From Semisulcospira habei (lineage: Eukaryota > Mollusca > Gastropoda > Semisulcospiridae), in assembly GCA_036245525.1 (NCBI GenBank), contig BTPG01000005.1, positions 119,240,917 through 119,304,916 of the forward strand: a stretch of DNA of 64,000 nt. Reading direction: 5' to 3'. This document shows positions 11,911-22,805 of the stretch, piece by piece (within the stretch, counting starts at the first letter, position 1; every line of letters starts with the position of its first letter). Made by a program: the position numbers and the translations under genes. The notes below the pieces were generated by a model, which saw nothing but the letters and a program-made list of their open reading frames with translations, searched no databases and was not told where the DNA came from.

Positions 11911-12458
11911 GGGGTGTAGGGGGCTCTGGATAGAGGTAGTACCTTTGCTGTTCGGCAGCTGCGTCCTACATAGGACGGACGGGCATCACTGGTCCTCATC
12001 CATCTCCTTAATCTCTCACGTGCTGGCTCCAAGCGCCACACCCTGGCAAACCACCTCAGCTGGTGGGCTAAACCATGTGAGGGGGTGGTGTTCACATTGC
12101 ACCACTAGGCGGACGAGCTGTTTCTGACAGCCAACGGCTAGAGGACGGAGGAGATCAGGTTGGATCCAACGGCCAAATGTGGGGGAGTAAACCCTTCAAA
12201 TCAGGAGTGGAGCCCCGAAGGCAGACAGCTGCCTGTATTCACGCACTGTTCTGGCAGCTCCTGCAGCCAAACTGGTGCCAAACGTACTGCTTTGCATTCC
12301 TTTGGATACATCAGCGAGGCCGAGAGGGGGGATCTTGACGACTGGGCATCCCAGGATCTCCATACACTTCGCCCAGGCTTGCGCACTGGAGAGGTCACTC
12401 CAGTGACTGACCCAGCAAGCGCATACTCCATTGTCTTTCGAGACAGGATGCCGAACAT
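11910..12458 (+). repeat. Unassigned dispersed-repeat-like segment between ATT tracts
   Basis: GC-richer than its surroundings and ending ATGCCGAACATT then ATT repeats, as retroposed 3' ends often do. The open frame from 12160 (about 110 codons before the repeat) shows no domain I can name. A non-LTR 3' fragment is the best guess. Confidence 0.35.
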
Positions 12459-12624
12459 TATTATTATTATTATTGCTATCATCATATTGTATTATTATTA
12501 TTTGAAGTTCACTTTATTGGAGTTAATTAGCCCATGTTTTTTTCACACTAAGGTGAAGCACTCAACTCCATTCAGTTAATTTCCTAAATCCGACAAATAC
12601 AGTAAAAGGCACAAAAGTACCCAC

Positions 12625-12692
12625 ACTGGTTGTCTCCCTCGATTCGCTAACGCTGATCAGTCAGCATTAGCGAATTGAGGGAGACAACCAGT
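12625..12692. mobile_element. Singleton perfect hairpin (H)
   Basis: 68-bp palindrome: ACTGGTTGTCTCCCTC at the left edge and GAGGGAGACAACCAGT at the right, with a small asymmetric centre at CTGATCAGTCAG. One or two mismatches in arms of about 30 bp. Confidence 0.75.
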
Positions 12693-13143
12693 ACAACTTG
12701 ACAATCCAAAGCACACACTCCACGTCGTAACGCGGTTAGCGCCATCTATCGCCTATAGCTCATAAACATTTAAGAGGACAGTCTTAGCCTGACGAAATGG
12801 TTCATATAAGTTTGTGCTACAAACACCTAGAAGTACACATTCTTTTTTTTTTTTTTTCTTTTTTATTTAACGAAAGACCCGTACAAGTGCATGCTCGTTA
12901 AAATTGACATTCTTAAGGCTGCATGAAGTGTGCCGGTCTGTGAATTTCGACCATACGAATACAGGCCATTAGGTCCAAACTTACAGTTCAACAGGCATAT
13001 TTAGCACTGTTACAATGTTCAGACACACATCTAGCAGCCGTCATTTTCAAAGTCACAGGCAAGCTAACATATTATTGTCTGGAAACTATACAAAAGTTCC
13101 GAATAATGCGCAAGTTTAATTACTATCATAAGATATTGGTTAG
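12693..13143. other. No gene seen
   Basis: Unique-looking sequence with a T run at 12843-12858. No domain or repeat recognised. Confidence 0.5.
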
Positions 13144-13263
13144 CACGGGTCTGCTATGTGGGCCTTTGTAGGCCTGAGAGAGGTCAAAGCAACCATTGTA
13201 CCCCGAAGGCCTTCGGTGTACAATGGTTACTTTGACCTCTATCAGGCCTACAAGGGTCCGTGC
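13144..13263. mobile_element. Singleton hairpin (J)
   Basis: Inverted repeat: TGTAGGCCTGAGAGAGGTCA on the left and TGACCTCTATCAGGCCTACA on the right, with CCGAAGGCCTTCGG in the centre. The outer bases (GCACGGGTC...GGGTCCGTGC) pair imperfectly as well. Built like the other palindromic elements but with an unrelated core. Confidence 0.7.
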
Positions 13264-13587
13264 AGAAAAATCCTAATATTTGTTCCTAAGAATGTCGCTT
13301 CAAAGCCGAATACTATAATTATGTAAGAGTTCTAAATGCATGTTTGAGTGATGAATCGAATGACAACCACTGTTCCACCACATTACTCTGATGTCAATAT
13401 GTAGACAATGCAGCTCGAAACAATTTTTTTTCCAAAAACCAAATAAAAATTGACAAGCTGCCAGCAAAAGCTTGTTTGTGCTTGACCCCGTGCAATTGTC
13501 CAGGACAGAACACGCTTAGAAAGGAGAAGTAGAGCGCAACGGATTAAATTCTTTCAAAATAAACATACAGACATAATTGGACTATAT

Positions 13588-14215
13588 TACTTACTTACTT
13601 ACGCCTGCCACCCCTCCCCGGGTATAGGCCGTCGACGAAAGACCTCCAGTGACTCCTGTCCTGTGCTTTTCCTTCGATTTTACTCCAGGTGGTTCCCAAT
13701 CTCTTGATGTCTACTTGGAGGTCTCGACGCCAGGTGTTTCTCGGCCTGCCTCTTTTCCTCTTTCCCTGGGGGTTCCATGACAATGCCTGCCTAGTGATAC
13801 TGGAAGCTGGCTTTCTCAGACTGTGACCAATCCATCCCCATCTTCTTCGCCCAATTTCATTCTCTGCTGTTATCTGCTCTGTTCTCTCCCAGAGTCTGAA
13901 TTTGCTGATCTTCTCTGGCCAGTGGATTTTCAAAATTCTTCTAAGGGAACTGTTTATGAAGATCTGTATTCTGTTGACTGTGGTTTTTGTCAATCTCCAA
14001 GTCTCTGCTCCATATAGGAGAACTGCTTTTACATTGGAGTTGAAAATCCGGACTTTGGTGTGTTGTGACAGCTCTCTGGAACTCCACACTTTTTTCAACT
14101 GGAGAAAGGCTACTCTGGCTTTACCGATTCGTGCTCTGACATCTGCATCAGTGCCGCTTTTTTTTTTGTCTATGATGCTCCCGAGAATTGGACTATATGT
14201 ACTACCTTTCTTCAG
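13588..14215 (-). pseudogene. LINE ORF2 C-terminus with AAGT tail (RTE-like)
   Basis: Minus-strand frame 14098-13595 encodes the region downstream of a reverse transcriptase: LLYGAETWRLTKTTVNRIQ, then RRWGWIGHSLRKP and KRKRGRPRNTWRRDL, ending GLYPGRGGRRK. The AAGT tandem tail at 13588-13604 marks the 3' end. This tail domain is common in invertebrate endonuclease/reverse-transcriptase LINEs. Exact clade not assigned; the catalytic domains are truncated away. Confidence 0.82.
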
Positions 14216-14227
14216 GTACGCTCGGAG

Positions 14228-14340
14228 TAGCCTCTAGCCTCCCCAGTAAGCAAAGACCCTCGAGCTGTGCGCGGGCCCACTGCGGCCGTCGTGGGCCTGA
14301 AGACGTTTTGTTACTGGGGTCATGCCCTGGGAAAGCGTAG
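14228..14340. mobile_element. Palindromic element, family F (copy 1)
   Basis: GC-rich inverted repeat around GTGCGCGGGCCCACTGCGGC with AGTAAGCAAAGACCC at one end and GTTTTGTTACTGGGG at the other. Family members lie near 16975, 53950 and 59915, and a half copy near 22095-22140. Confidence 0.65.
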
Positions 14341-14496
14341 CGGTACTCCAGCGCGCTATATTGACGAGAGTACAGAGATGGAGTAACCAGATCTGGACGG
14401 CGCCATCTGTCGTCTGCGTCCCGACGTTTGAGAAAATGTATGGACCAATGACTACTCAATTATACTGTTTTTGCGCATCTACACATCGCTCATATA

Positions 14497-14497
14497 T

Positions 14498-14532
<35 letters not shown>

Positions 14533-14534
14533 TT
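14497..14534. repeat. TTTA microsatellite
   Basis: About nine TTTA units. Confidence 0.9.
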
Positions 14535-14637
14535 AGTGTAATCTTAATATATCTCTCGACGTTAAGTGTCACTTTTGTCTGCCTCTGTTGTACCACATTG
14601 TATTACTATTAGACTCAGGAAGTGAATTGTTAAGTGG

Positions 14638-15360
14638 TAGTCATAGTCGTAGTATAGTATGATGCAATCACACCAGACGCACGCACATAGTGTTCTTGTA
14701 AAGAATCTTAACTCAGCTGCATGGCCTCACACGTGGCACAAGGTTGTAGACCACTCTGGAGTAACAGTTCCAACAATATTTTATTGCAGCGATGCGATCT
14801 CCACAGAATGCATCCACAAATGCACCAACACTGATACACTGTCTCCTCTACAATGCATCAACATTTTTGACACACTGCATCTCTCATAAAATGTACACAC
14901 ATATTTCCTAACACGGTCGTTTAAACTATTATATATTTACAGAACAATCCAGCAAATTCTCCCAACATAACCAATCAGAAAAGAAAACGTAACCAAAACT
15001 CATTAACATTCATTAAAAAAGAACTCGTTAGAAGTTATTACAAATTTCCACTACCATCTAAGTGCCTTTGATACAATGATATGATATGTTGCCGAGAACT
15101 TTGCCGTCATAATATATGAGGTCACTAGAAAGATTGCGACCCTGCTCGAACCTTCCAGTGTAATCTAGGTCAAACTTTACAGCAATGTAGCGAAACTACG
15201 TGTCACAACAAAAATCGATCGCAATTCGCCATGCAAAAGAAAATGAATCTTACTAAAAATGTACGTAATTCTTATCCAAAATAACTCAAATGAATATCGG
15301 ATCTTTCCTATGTTTAACACACACATGCTCTCAAAGAATAACACAACCACAAACGTAACA
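14638..15360 (-). mobile_element. Solo LTR, copy 1 (5-bp TSD TGAAT)
   Basis: On the minus strand it starts TGTTACG and ends TTAACA, the TGT...ACA ends of LTR retrotransposons. It is flanked by the perfect 5-bp duplication TGAAT (14633-14637 and 15361-15365). Homologous to 33379-34070 and 47541-48560, with an AATAAAATATTG segment that could be the polyadenylation signal. No internal gag/pol is present, as expected after LTR-LTR recombination. A 5-bp duplication fits Gypsy, Copia or BEL groups. Confidence 0.9.
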
Positions 15361-15399
15361 TGAATGTCCGGGTCCGAATATTTAAGGCAGTGTGGTTGT

Positions 15400-15449
15400 G
15401 CGCGCGCGCGTGCGTGCGTGGGCGTTTGCGTGCGCGTGTGTGTGAGTGA

Positions 15450-15524
<75 letters not shown>
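15400..15524. repeat. TG/CG microsatellite
   Basis: GCGCGCGC start then a long TG tract immediately after the solo LTR. Confidence 0.95.
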
Positions 15525-15525
<1 letters not shown>

Positions 15526-15792
15526 TTATATGACGAAAACCAAGTTTCTAAAATGAACATACTGCTTTTTATCATAAAAGGACAGTGAATGTGTGCGTTC
15601 GTGCGTATGTCAACGCGAAGTCTACCACAAGCCGATGTTAGTAAAATAGCGTAGCGCAAATGTCACACCAGCACATTCGGCTCTTACACACACTGTTTGG
15701 AGAGATAGGTTGACGATAGTTCAAGGATAATGTCAGCTAATGTCATAGCGCACTACCAGTAAACAGATCAGGTCAGTTGGATGAGGGACCTG

Positions 15793-15866
15793 AAATCCTG
15801 CGCAAACCGATAAAGACAGGTGCTCCTGCAGGGAGCACCTGTCTGTATCGGCTTGCGCAGGATTTA
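15793..15866. mobile_element. Singleton hairpin (I)
   Basis: AAATCCTGCGCAAACCGATA at the left pairs with TATCGGCTTGCGCAGGATTT at the right. The centre AGGTGCTCCTGCAGGGAGCACCT is itself a near-perfect palindrome. Confidence 0.75.
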
Positions 15867-16034
15867 AGCTCACTCATACATCTGATACCTCGTCCTATGG
15901 CCGACGTCTGTTGCAGTTGACCCGCTAGCTTCCTGTTCACTGGGCTTCCAGTGCAAATCCAGCCCCCACAGAACTGGATTAAAAAGTCTACGAATTTAGA
16001 TCCATAACTAGACCCATGCTTCGAGCTACATGTA

Positions 16035-16124
16035 GATCCTTTGGGTGTCGGTAGCGGTTTTATTCGCGATGATTTCTGCAGGAATCATCGCGACTAAAAC
16101 CGCTACCGACACCCAAAGGGTTAA
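16035..16124. mobile_element. Palindromic element, family D (copy 1)
   Basis: CCTTTGGGTGTCGGTAGCGG on the left and its complement on the right, with GATTTCTGCAGGAATC in the centre. The right edge is TTAA (16121-16124). Copies 2 and 3 lie at 46710-46802 and 48813-48904. Confidence 0.85.
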
Positions 16125-16640
16125 ATTCATCCTGGTTTTTTTTCCCCTCATACGCATTGTCCAGTTATTTTGCTCCTGTGCATGTAACAAACACCAATTA
16201 TGCACGCACAAAACATATTTGTCAGAATTGTTTGACTCACACTTTGGACAGGCGGCGGAAATGTGGTCCGGGAAAGAATTTAGGGTTGGATCGGGTGGGG
16301 GTGGGGGGGGGGGGGAAGGCGGAGGGAGACATATTTCGTGCCCCAAAGCACAAATTAACGAACAGCATCGAGATATATGTCCGAAGTGATGTCAGTTGCC
16401 AAGCTTATCACGTGACATGTGCTCTTAACTCACTTCATTTTCGGTGGGGGTTGATGTTGGGGGTGAAGGGTGGATGTTATAGGTTTTAAGACAAAAACGA
16501 CAACCCAACTTATTTGTCTCCTCTTATTTTTTAACAGGATTTAAAAAAAAACAAAAAAAACCCCAAAAAACAAAAAAAAAAACACATGAGAGATGCTTGA
16601 AAAAAGTTTCATCATTATTCTCGTAGTCTGAGTCCGTGGT
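16125..16640. other. No gene seen; poly(G) and poly(A) tracts
   Basis: Includes a G-rich run near 16297-16315 and A-rich runs near 16535-16585. Short frames here read through the low-complexity tracts and show no domain. Confidence 0.5.
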
Positions 16641-16712
16641 TGGTTGGTTGGTTGGTTGGTTAGTTCAGGGTTTAACGTCTACGGCAGTTCCATAAGTCTA
16701 TACCGGATAGAA
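16641..16712 (-). mobile_element. SINE-tail-like fragment with AACC tail
   Basis: On the minus strand it reads AGACGTTAAACCCTGAAC then AACC repeats, similar to the CGGCGTTAAACCC plus AACT-tail pieces at 8126-8185 and 17195-17255. Confidence 0.45.
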
Positions 16713-16784
16713 CTGCCAACCCGGAGGTGTAAATGTGATGATATGATGACTCAAAGCGAACCCACGGAGCTCTGTGGAGCTTCC

Positions 16785-16945
16785 TCTTCTTCTTCTTCTT
16801 CTCGAACGCCGTCACACTTGGAGTTTGGCTCTCAAAATGAAATCTGTGGTCTTCTGCAGCGCCTCCACAGGCCCGTACAGTTTCTCTTGTAGAGTGGCGG
16901 GCTTCGGCCATATCTCCTTCCTCAGCAGTTGGTGGTTCCACAGTC
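16785..16945 (-). mobile_element. I-type LINE 3' end, short copy
   Basis: About 155 bp almost identical to the 7693-7850 LINE tail (LYGPVEALQKTTDFILRAKL, stop, GAAGAAGAAGAA tail). 5'-truncated at about 16945. Confidence 0.85.
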
Positions 16946-16974
16946 CTAGAGGATGGGGCTGATTATGACAGCTG

Positions 16975-17085
16975 TGACCCAGTCTGCAAAAGGCTATTGG
17001 GCCGAAGTCGGCCGCAGTGGGCCCGCGCACTGTCGTGCGCGGGCCTACTGCGGTCGACTTCAGCCCAAAAGCCTTAGCGTACTAG
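16975..17085. mobile_element. Palindromic element, family F (copy 2)
   Basis: Long hairpin: GCAAAAGGCTATTGGGCCGA at the left, with CAGCCCAAAAGCCTTAGC at the right, and GTGGGCCCGCGCAC/GTGCGCGGGCC flanking a 4-base loop near 17030. Confidence 0.75.
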
Positions 17086-17194
17086 GAAGGTACCGACAGG
17101 TTGGCATAATCATGCCTATTCGGCGCAGTCAGCTTGCCATATGCAACAATTACAAATGAGTACCGGCTCCACCAGTAAGTTTACTTTTGTGAAC

Positions 17195-17255
17195 ACGTAG
17201 TAAGATGGCTGTAGCCGCCTACTCGGCGTTTAACCCGAATAACTAACTAAAATGA
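17195..17255 (+). mobile_element. SINE-tail-like fragment
   Basis: GCCGCCTACTCGGCGTTTAA then CCCGAATAACTAACTAA. Same end as the insertion at 8126-8185, in the opposite orientation. Confidence 0.55.
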
Positions 17256-18231
17256 TAACTTGTTCGTAAAAAGCGAGATTTGCATTGTAATACCAAGAAA
17301 ATTGACATATTAATTAGCGTTTTGCCAAATCAGCTAAATCATGGCAGAACTCTTCCCAGTTCCACCTCCTCTCCCACCCTTTCGCCTCATCCCTCACCTC
17401 ATTCTGTTTACGAGTTTCGCCCACATGCCAGTCCTGAAATCTGAAAAATTAAATTCTTTTAAAACTCCAACAATGATAGCAGGACCGTGTGGTGTTACAC
17501 TGCCCCAGAAGAGATCAAGCCAACTTCCTGGATGTGGCGATTTTAAGATCTCCGGATCCCGTGGATTGAGGAGAAGGCGGTCATCTCTAGGGAATCCCCT
17601 TGATGATCGCACTGTTGTAACGAGAATTGGCACAATGTAACAAATGCCACAAAACCTCGATAGGACACTGCTTTGAGGCTTCTTGTGGTTTGCGACACAT
17701 TGTTGGTTGTCACAAAGTATTCTTGAGCTTGATCTTGATATTAAAAAGCTTGATATTTCAAAAATGCGTAGGTCTCAGTTCATGCATGCAGTATTAGGAA
17801 ATAAGAAAATAAATGTCCGTCACACGACGTAATCAGCGAACAGTAAAATATTTAGTAATGATAATCTGCCCGTGTTAACATAAATACACTGTGTTCACAT
17901 GCTATCTTTAGATATATTTTCTTCATACACTTGATACAAAATCTGTTTTTAGTTCTTCTAAATGCCAGTTTTGTGCTCAAATTTGTGTCCATGTTACGCG
18001 GCAATATTTGAGCATGGCTGACTATTAGCTAATGCCTCACTCCGACTTCTGTAAGTAAGTGGGTTTTTTTCCCTGCCAATACTTTCTACTGACATTAAAC
18101 ATCTAAAAAATGTAATTTGTGGGTTTTAAAGCACATTTAAGTTTGAGCCCATGTCAAGTTTTATTACAATGCAATTTTTCGTATTGGGTTAAACTATTTG
18201 TTTAAATAACCATACAAACAAGTCCACCTTG
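17256..18231. other. No convincing gene; weak local repeat
   Basis: A 99-codon frame at 17341-17640 has no recognisable domain or splice context. Its 3' part (17535-17625) resembles 18555-18625 (GTGGATTGAGG, CTAGGGAA, CCTTGATGA), so both are probably pieces of one old dispersed repeat. Confidence 0.4.
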
Positions 18232-18307
18232 TGTTAGTTATCTTTTCTTTGGTGATCGAGATGCCAGATGGCATGGCGATCTCCATCACCAAATAAAGAT
18301 AACTAGC
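18232..18307. mobile_element. Singleton hairpin (K)
   Basis: GTTAGTTATCTTTTCTTTGG at the left pairs with CCAAATAAAGATAACTAGC at the right; the core GAGATGCCAGATGGCATGGCGATCTC folds too. Confidence 0.65.
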
Positions 18308-19001
18308 ACATTGAGATAAAATATATCAAGAACATTGTGCACTTGTCTATACGTCTATTCTGAAAATAATGTAAGCCGAAATATTAATAAATTGTGTTGT
18401 GCTTGTCGTTCCTAACCGTGTTTCTTTTTTTCGTTAAGATTTCCTGAGTACCTACCAACAATTTGCCACAAAGAACTCGGAGACTTGAAGAAGTGACCAA
18501 GTGATTTATGGCAGTTGTCACATCGTCACAAACCGTGTTACCAAAAACAAAACAAAAAGATCTCCTGTGGATTGAGGGACAGACTAGCTCTAGGGAACCG
18601 CCTTGATGAACGCACTTGTAAGGCTGCGAAAAGATTTTATATTTAAAAAAAAAAAAAAACTGCTAGGAAAAGATGTACATATCGGATTGTTGAGCCGTAA
18701 TCTTTTTTTTTTTTTTTTTTTTTTTTTGTACCCCTGAAGCTCACAGAGCGGCGTGCATTAAAAAAAAGGTATTTCTGAGACGAATGCATATTAAATACAC
18801 TCATGTTGGGAGAGATGCGTTGACGGCGATAGTTCCGCGGCTGTGCCTGATTTAGGTCGCGGAATGTGAAGTTACAAGACAGAATATGGGAGGTGACTGG
18901 CTGAGACATTTCCCAATCGCAGTCACGTTTGACCCGTCTGCGGCTGGAACAGAATTAGAAATTGAACGTGTTCGCGAAGGTAGCTCTCACTATACTTAAG
19001 T

Positions 19002-19227
19002 TTAACCTATTCGCTGACGACAAAGATTGAACTCCACACAACTGCAAGAGGTATAGATCCTCATGAGCCCCCGAGCTGCGGGGACTCTTGAGGATCTATG
19101 CCTTTTGCTGAAACCACTTCGTATCCATGTTCCTTTTGAAGGCTGCGGCTGTTTAACGTTGATTTACGATTTAACAAACAAAACAACAACAAAAAATGTT
19201 TGCTTCCATTGGCACTGAAGGGGTTAA
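19002..19227. mobile_element. Palindromic element, family C (copy 2)
   Basis: TTAA at both edges (19002-19005, 19224-19227), with GGCACTGAAGGGGTTAA as the right terminus. The central hairpin has GGTATAGATCCTCATGAGCC and its inverse. Confidence 0.85.
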
Positions 19228-19370
19228 GCCCCACCAGGCGCCACTTTTAAACTATAATGATCCATCCATCTCCTGCTGTTGAAGCAGTGACGGAAAAAAT
19301 GGTAAATTTTGCTGCGCATTTTTGACAGAAAAAAGTTTGTGAATATCAGAAAACCAAACCTGGACTGCAC

Positions 19371-19406
<36 letters not shown>

Positions 19407-19433
19407 TTGCGAACTTTCGTATCCGCTGAAGAC

Positions 19434-19513
19434 TTAACTCATTCGAAACGTGTCGCCTCCGGATACGCGGCTTATGCCGCGTATTCGGATGCGGCACGTC
19501 TCGAAAGAGTTAC
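19434..19513. mobile_element. Palindromic element, family A (copy 1)
   Basis: TTAA at the left edge (19434-19437), CTCATTCGAAACGTGTCGCC arm, TTAC at the right. It abuts the left end of the next family C copy. Confidence 0.85.
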
Positions 19514-19714
19514 CCCTACCACTTTCAGTGGACGCAGACTGTCTTCTTTGTTAATTCAGCGCCAGAGAACCCCCGCCATCAAAGGAACATGGATACAGTG
19601 ATTTTAGCAAGAGGCATGGATCATCAAGAGCCCACGTAACTCCGGTGGCTCACGAGGATCTATGCTTCTTGCAGTTGGATTGTGTTCAATTTTGTCTCGG
19701 CAGTATAGGGGTAA
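19510..19714. mobile_element. Palindromic element, family C (copy 3)
   Basis: Has the usual C left arm (GACGCAGACTGT, TTAATTCAGCGCC) and the hairpin around AGAGGCATGGATC. The right terminus is CAGTATAGGGGTAA. Confidence 0.8.
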
Positions 19715-19723
19715 AAGCCGTAA

Positions 19724-20150
19724 GGGGCGGTCCGTGGCGCAGTGGTTAAGGCGCCTGCCACCAATGCTAAAGGTGCGAGGTTCGATTACAGGTTCCGGTG
19801 TCGGATTTTTCTCCTCTAGTAAGTGTCACCGTTAATTCGGACGGACCGTCGGGGGTTCTTTCTCCGGGTACTCCGACTCTTCCTCCCCCTCCACTTTGGT
19901 ATCAGTTTCAGCCCACTTAATCAAATTTCAAATACAAACGATTTTCAATTTCCAAAAACTACAGTAGCTCGCTTGAGCTTGCCCTTAGCACCACGTTAAT
20001 GTTCTATGTTTATGTACAGTGTGTGAGTGAATGCGCGTGATTCACGTGAGCGTGCTTGTTGGGTTAAGTTCGCGGCGGCGCTTTGAGCCGATTTTCAATT
20101 GGGATAAAGCGCCTATTTAATGCGCTTATTATTATTATTATTATGATTAT
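19724..20150 (+). mobile_element. tRNA-derived SINE
   Basis: The 5' head carries polymerase III promoter boxes: box A TGGCGCAGTGG (19735-19745) and box B GGTTCGATTAC (19779-19789), 33 bp apart. The body follows for about 300 bp, with GGCGCTTTGAGCC and GGGATAAAGCGCC near the end, and a TTA tail at 20127-20142. The tRNA part has lost an acceptor stem and does not fold as a functional tRNA, so it is not annotated as tRNA. Mobilisation by a LINE partner with a similar tail is inferred. Confidence 0.82.
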
Positions 20151-20189
20151 CATTGCCGCAAAAAGACGTCAAAAGATCCCATGTCCTCT

Positions 20190-20262
20190 AGCAACAGACA
20201 TAGAGTACCATGTGCCCCCTGCAATCGCATAGCCTAATGAGAATCTATGCCTTTTGCAAACA
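20190..20262. mobile_element. Palindromic element, family C (degenerate copy 4)
   Basis: Retains TAGCAACAGACATAGAGTA and, inverted, GAGAATCTATGCCTTTTGC. The arms have decayed. Confidence 0.55.
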
Positions 20263-20798
20263 TTAGAAGCTGGCTCGGGACTCTGTCAGAATTTTTAAAT
20301 TAACATGATTCAGTTATGGCAATAGGCTTGCTGTGTTTGTACAAAGTAGTAATCAATAATTAATCAGGAAAGGAACTTCGACCACGCGATTTCCAGTCTA
20401 TTTTTTTATCTGCCGCAAAGTTTTTTTTAATAACAAAAAAAAGAGAGGAAAATCCAAAAGGGAAAAATTACTTAAAGTTCACTTGCTTTAAACTTCAAAG
20501 GTATTATAAATTATTTCATTTGGCTGAGCACTGACTTCTTTTAGATTTTGAGATTTACCGTATGAACTTAATTTTTTTTTTCACACATTTTTGTTTTTGT
20601 TTTTGTTCTCGAATGCTGTCAATCTGTACCAAACAAAAAAGGTGGGTGTTAATGTAATGCCTGTATGGCTCACTCCCTACCCCACTTCTCCCTCCTTAAC
20701 CTCGCCCGTTGTTGTGTGTGTGTTTTTTGTTTTGTTTTGTTGTTGTTGTTTTGTTTTTGTTCGGGGGGGGGGGGGGGATATTATATTATAATTTATGG

Positions 20799-20952
20799 AG
20801 CAACATTTTGCTTGATATAGTGCCGATAACAGGCAGACGTGATTACGAGACCCGAATAAAAATGTCCGAGTGGTAAGAGGAGGACATTTGATTCGAGTCA
20901 AGTAATCACATCAGTCTGTTTATCGGTACTATATCAAACAAAATTGTTGCTC
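20799..20952. mobile_element. Inverted-repeat element (L)
   Basis: Terminal inverted repeats of about 30 bp: GAGCAACATTTTGCTTGATA at the left and TATCAAACAAAATTGTTGCTC (read as complement) at the right. The interior GCAGACGTGATTACG pairs loosely with GTAATCACATCAGTCTG. Resembles a foldback MITE. Confidence 0.65.
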
Positions 20953-21598
20953 AATATACTTTATGTACCCAGTCCAAAACAAAACTATGCCGCGCGCCAG
21001 TCATTTTACGGCTGATTGCGGTGTTCAGACAAAACACATGAATGGCAGACTCAGACTCGCTGTCGACTCAGCGCGTAGATTTCGTCTGACTATGAAGACA
21101 TCAGTGCATTGTATAACCGTGCGTGTTGCTGAGTAAATTCTACTTGTAACTAGATCACGCATAATTCCGAAAAATGCCAGCTGGTTTGTTTATTTAGCTC
21201 TTTTCCCAGGTTGTTGATATCACCAGTTGACATCTCGTCAGTTTCACTTGTCAGTCCAGCTAACTTGCACGTTTCCTGGCGTCTTTTCTCCGTTCGTGTT
21301 TGTGTATAGGATATAAATTTCGAGCGTTCATACACACTAAGCTGTATTTCATTACTACTACACATAAGGAGCTCGTTAATGTTGCAGTGTGAGAACATTT
21401 CGCGTATCCGTTTTAAAAATCCAAGTATCATCAAGATCGAGTCTTCTTTGCGCGAAAAGTATACCTATCAAGCTCATGATGAATATTAATTTGCTTGTTA
21501 AACAATATATCAATACATGTGTGAGTCAAACCGAGAAGGGAAAACTTTATGGAGTGGGTACATATGGAGATTAAGTTATGCTTGACCTGCCGCTACGC
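20953..21598. other. No gene seen
   Basis: Unique-looking sequence; the longest frames (to 94 codons) lack domains and splice context. Confidence 0.5.
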
Positions 21599-21712
21599 AA
21601 AGTAAATCATTAACCGATAAAACGCAAGCTTTGGCTTGCATTTTATTGGACGAACTGAGGGCGGATGTTTGATTTTGCGTAACATGAGGTCAGACATCAT
21701 TTGATTTACTTA
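21599..21712. mobile_element. Inverted-repeat element (M)
   Basis: AAGTAAATCA at the left and TGATTTACTT at the right, with a 13-bp hairpin ATAAAACGCAAGC/GCTTGCATTTTAT inside. Weak; could be chance. Confidence 0.35.
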
Positions 21713-22588
21713 TGCATCGACGTTTTGAAAGATATTAACCTCAGAATCGACATATTATTCTTTACTCTTCGAAGTGGCATCGTGTCACAGTTGGGTCGCT
21801 TTTACGTTACACCGCGTCAGTGGCTGATCGCTATGTGACATGGCAAGGAAACAGTCAAAAGTGCGCAGGAGATTTCACAGCCTTTATCACCACACGTTGA
21901 TTGACACAACCTCATAACGCGTGGTCGGGAAAAACGTGCGAGTTGTACAAAATGTGCTACCTCATCTCAGTTCAGGTATTCAGTGTGATAAATGCGTTTG
22001 CGTCCGCCACGGCGGCTGATCACTTTGTGGTTTAAGCACAGGACTATAGTGAATAGCAAAGGCGGAGATGGACGTTGTATAAATCAATTCAATCTATGCG
22101 CTGGCCCACTGGGGAAGAAGATGTTTTACTACTGGGGTACCAATATTCTGTCCATCTAATTACTGCATACATGTGCATGATGGTTTTACAAACAAAACTG
22201 CGCCTCTCTCCTGGTAAACATGTTCCCAAACTTTGGCTGTGACAAATCATCTCGACAGAAGGCGCTACCGACAGCCAAAAGGCTAACTTCACAAATGTAC
22301 ATTTTCCCGCCATCTTCATTGAACATTATGTGAGAGATCTTCCTTGAAGAAATTCTACAGCAGCGGAAAAGTCTCCTCACTGAACGCATTTTTACTGCGC
22401 AAGAGACGCAGGTCCAGATCATCACCAAAAGCCCACGCAAGGCTCATCTCTGACTTGCGTGACTCGCTTGCAATTGTATATGTTACACGGAGGACATTTG
22501 GGCCGTTGGCATGGGATTATCGTTGCGTAATCGGTCACCTCCTATCACCGGCAGCAGTATAATAGTACTACTACTCATGTTAATTTAA
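21713..22588. other. No gene seen; half of a family F and of a family D element
   Basis: 22095-22140 has the GGCCCACTGGGG...TTACTACTGGGG end of family F. 22240-22290 has CGCTACCGACAGCCAAAAGG of family D. No complete hairpin and no coding domain. Confidence 0.45.
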
Positions 22589-22805
22589 TTAACTCATTCT
22601 ACCTCAGACACACCACAGCAAGATAAGGATCGACCATGATAGTTCAAGGGTGATGTCAGAATAGCTTGGCGCCTATGGGCGCCAAGCTATTCTGGTATCA
22701 CCCTTGAACTATCATGGTCGATACAGTCCTGAACTGCAATGCAGTCTTCAGAGGACAACGGCAAAATAATTATTGGGATTTCGGTGTTGGGGTAGAATGA
22801 GTTAA
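22589..22805. mobile_element. Palindromic element, family B (copy 2, full length)
   Basis: 217 bp with TTAA at both edges (22589-22592, 22802-22805) and TTAACTCATTCTACC/GGTAGAATGAGTTAA termini. The core is ATCGACCATGATAGTTCAAG through GGCGCCTATGGGCGCC to its complement. The best copy for defining the family. Confidence 0.92.

Noticed and set aside
19724..19800. Functional tRNA gene
   Set aside because: A and B boxes are present, but no closed acceptor stem or plausible anticodon arm, and the sequence continues into a SINE body with a TTA tail.
22089..22440. Overlapping 76- and 84-codon minus-strand frames
   Set aside because: They run through half copies of palindromic families F and D and show no domain.
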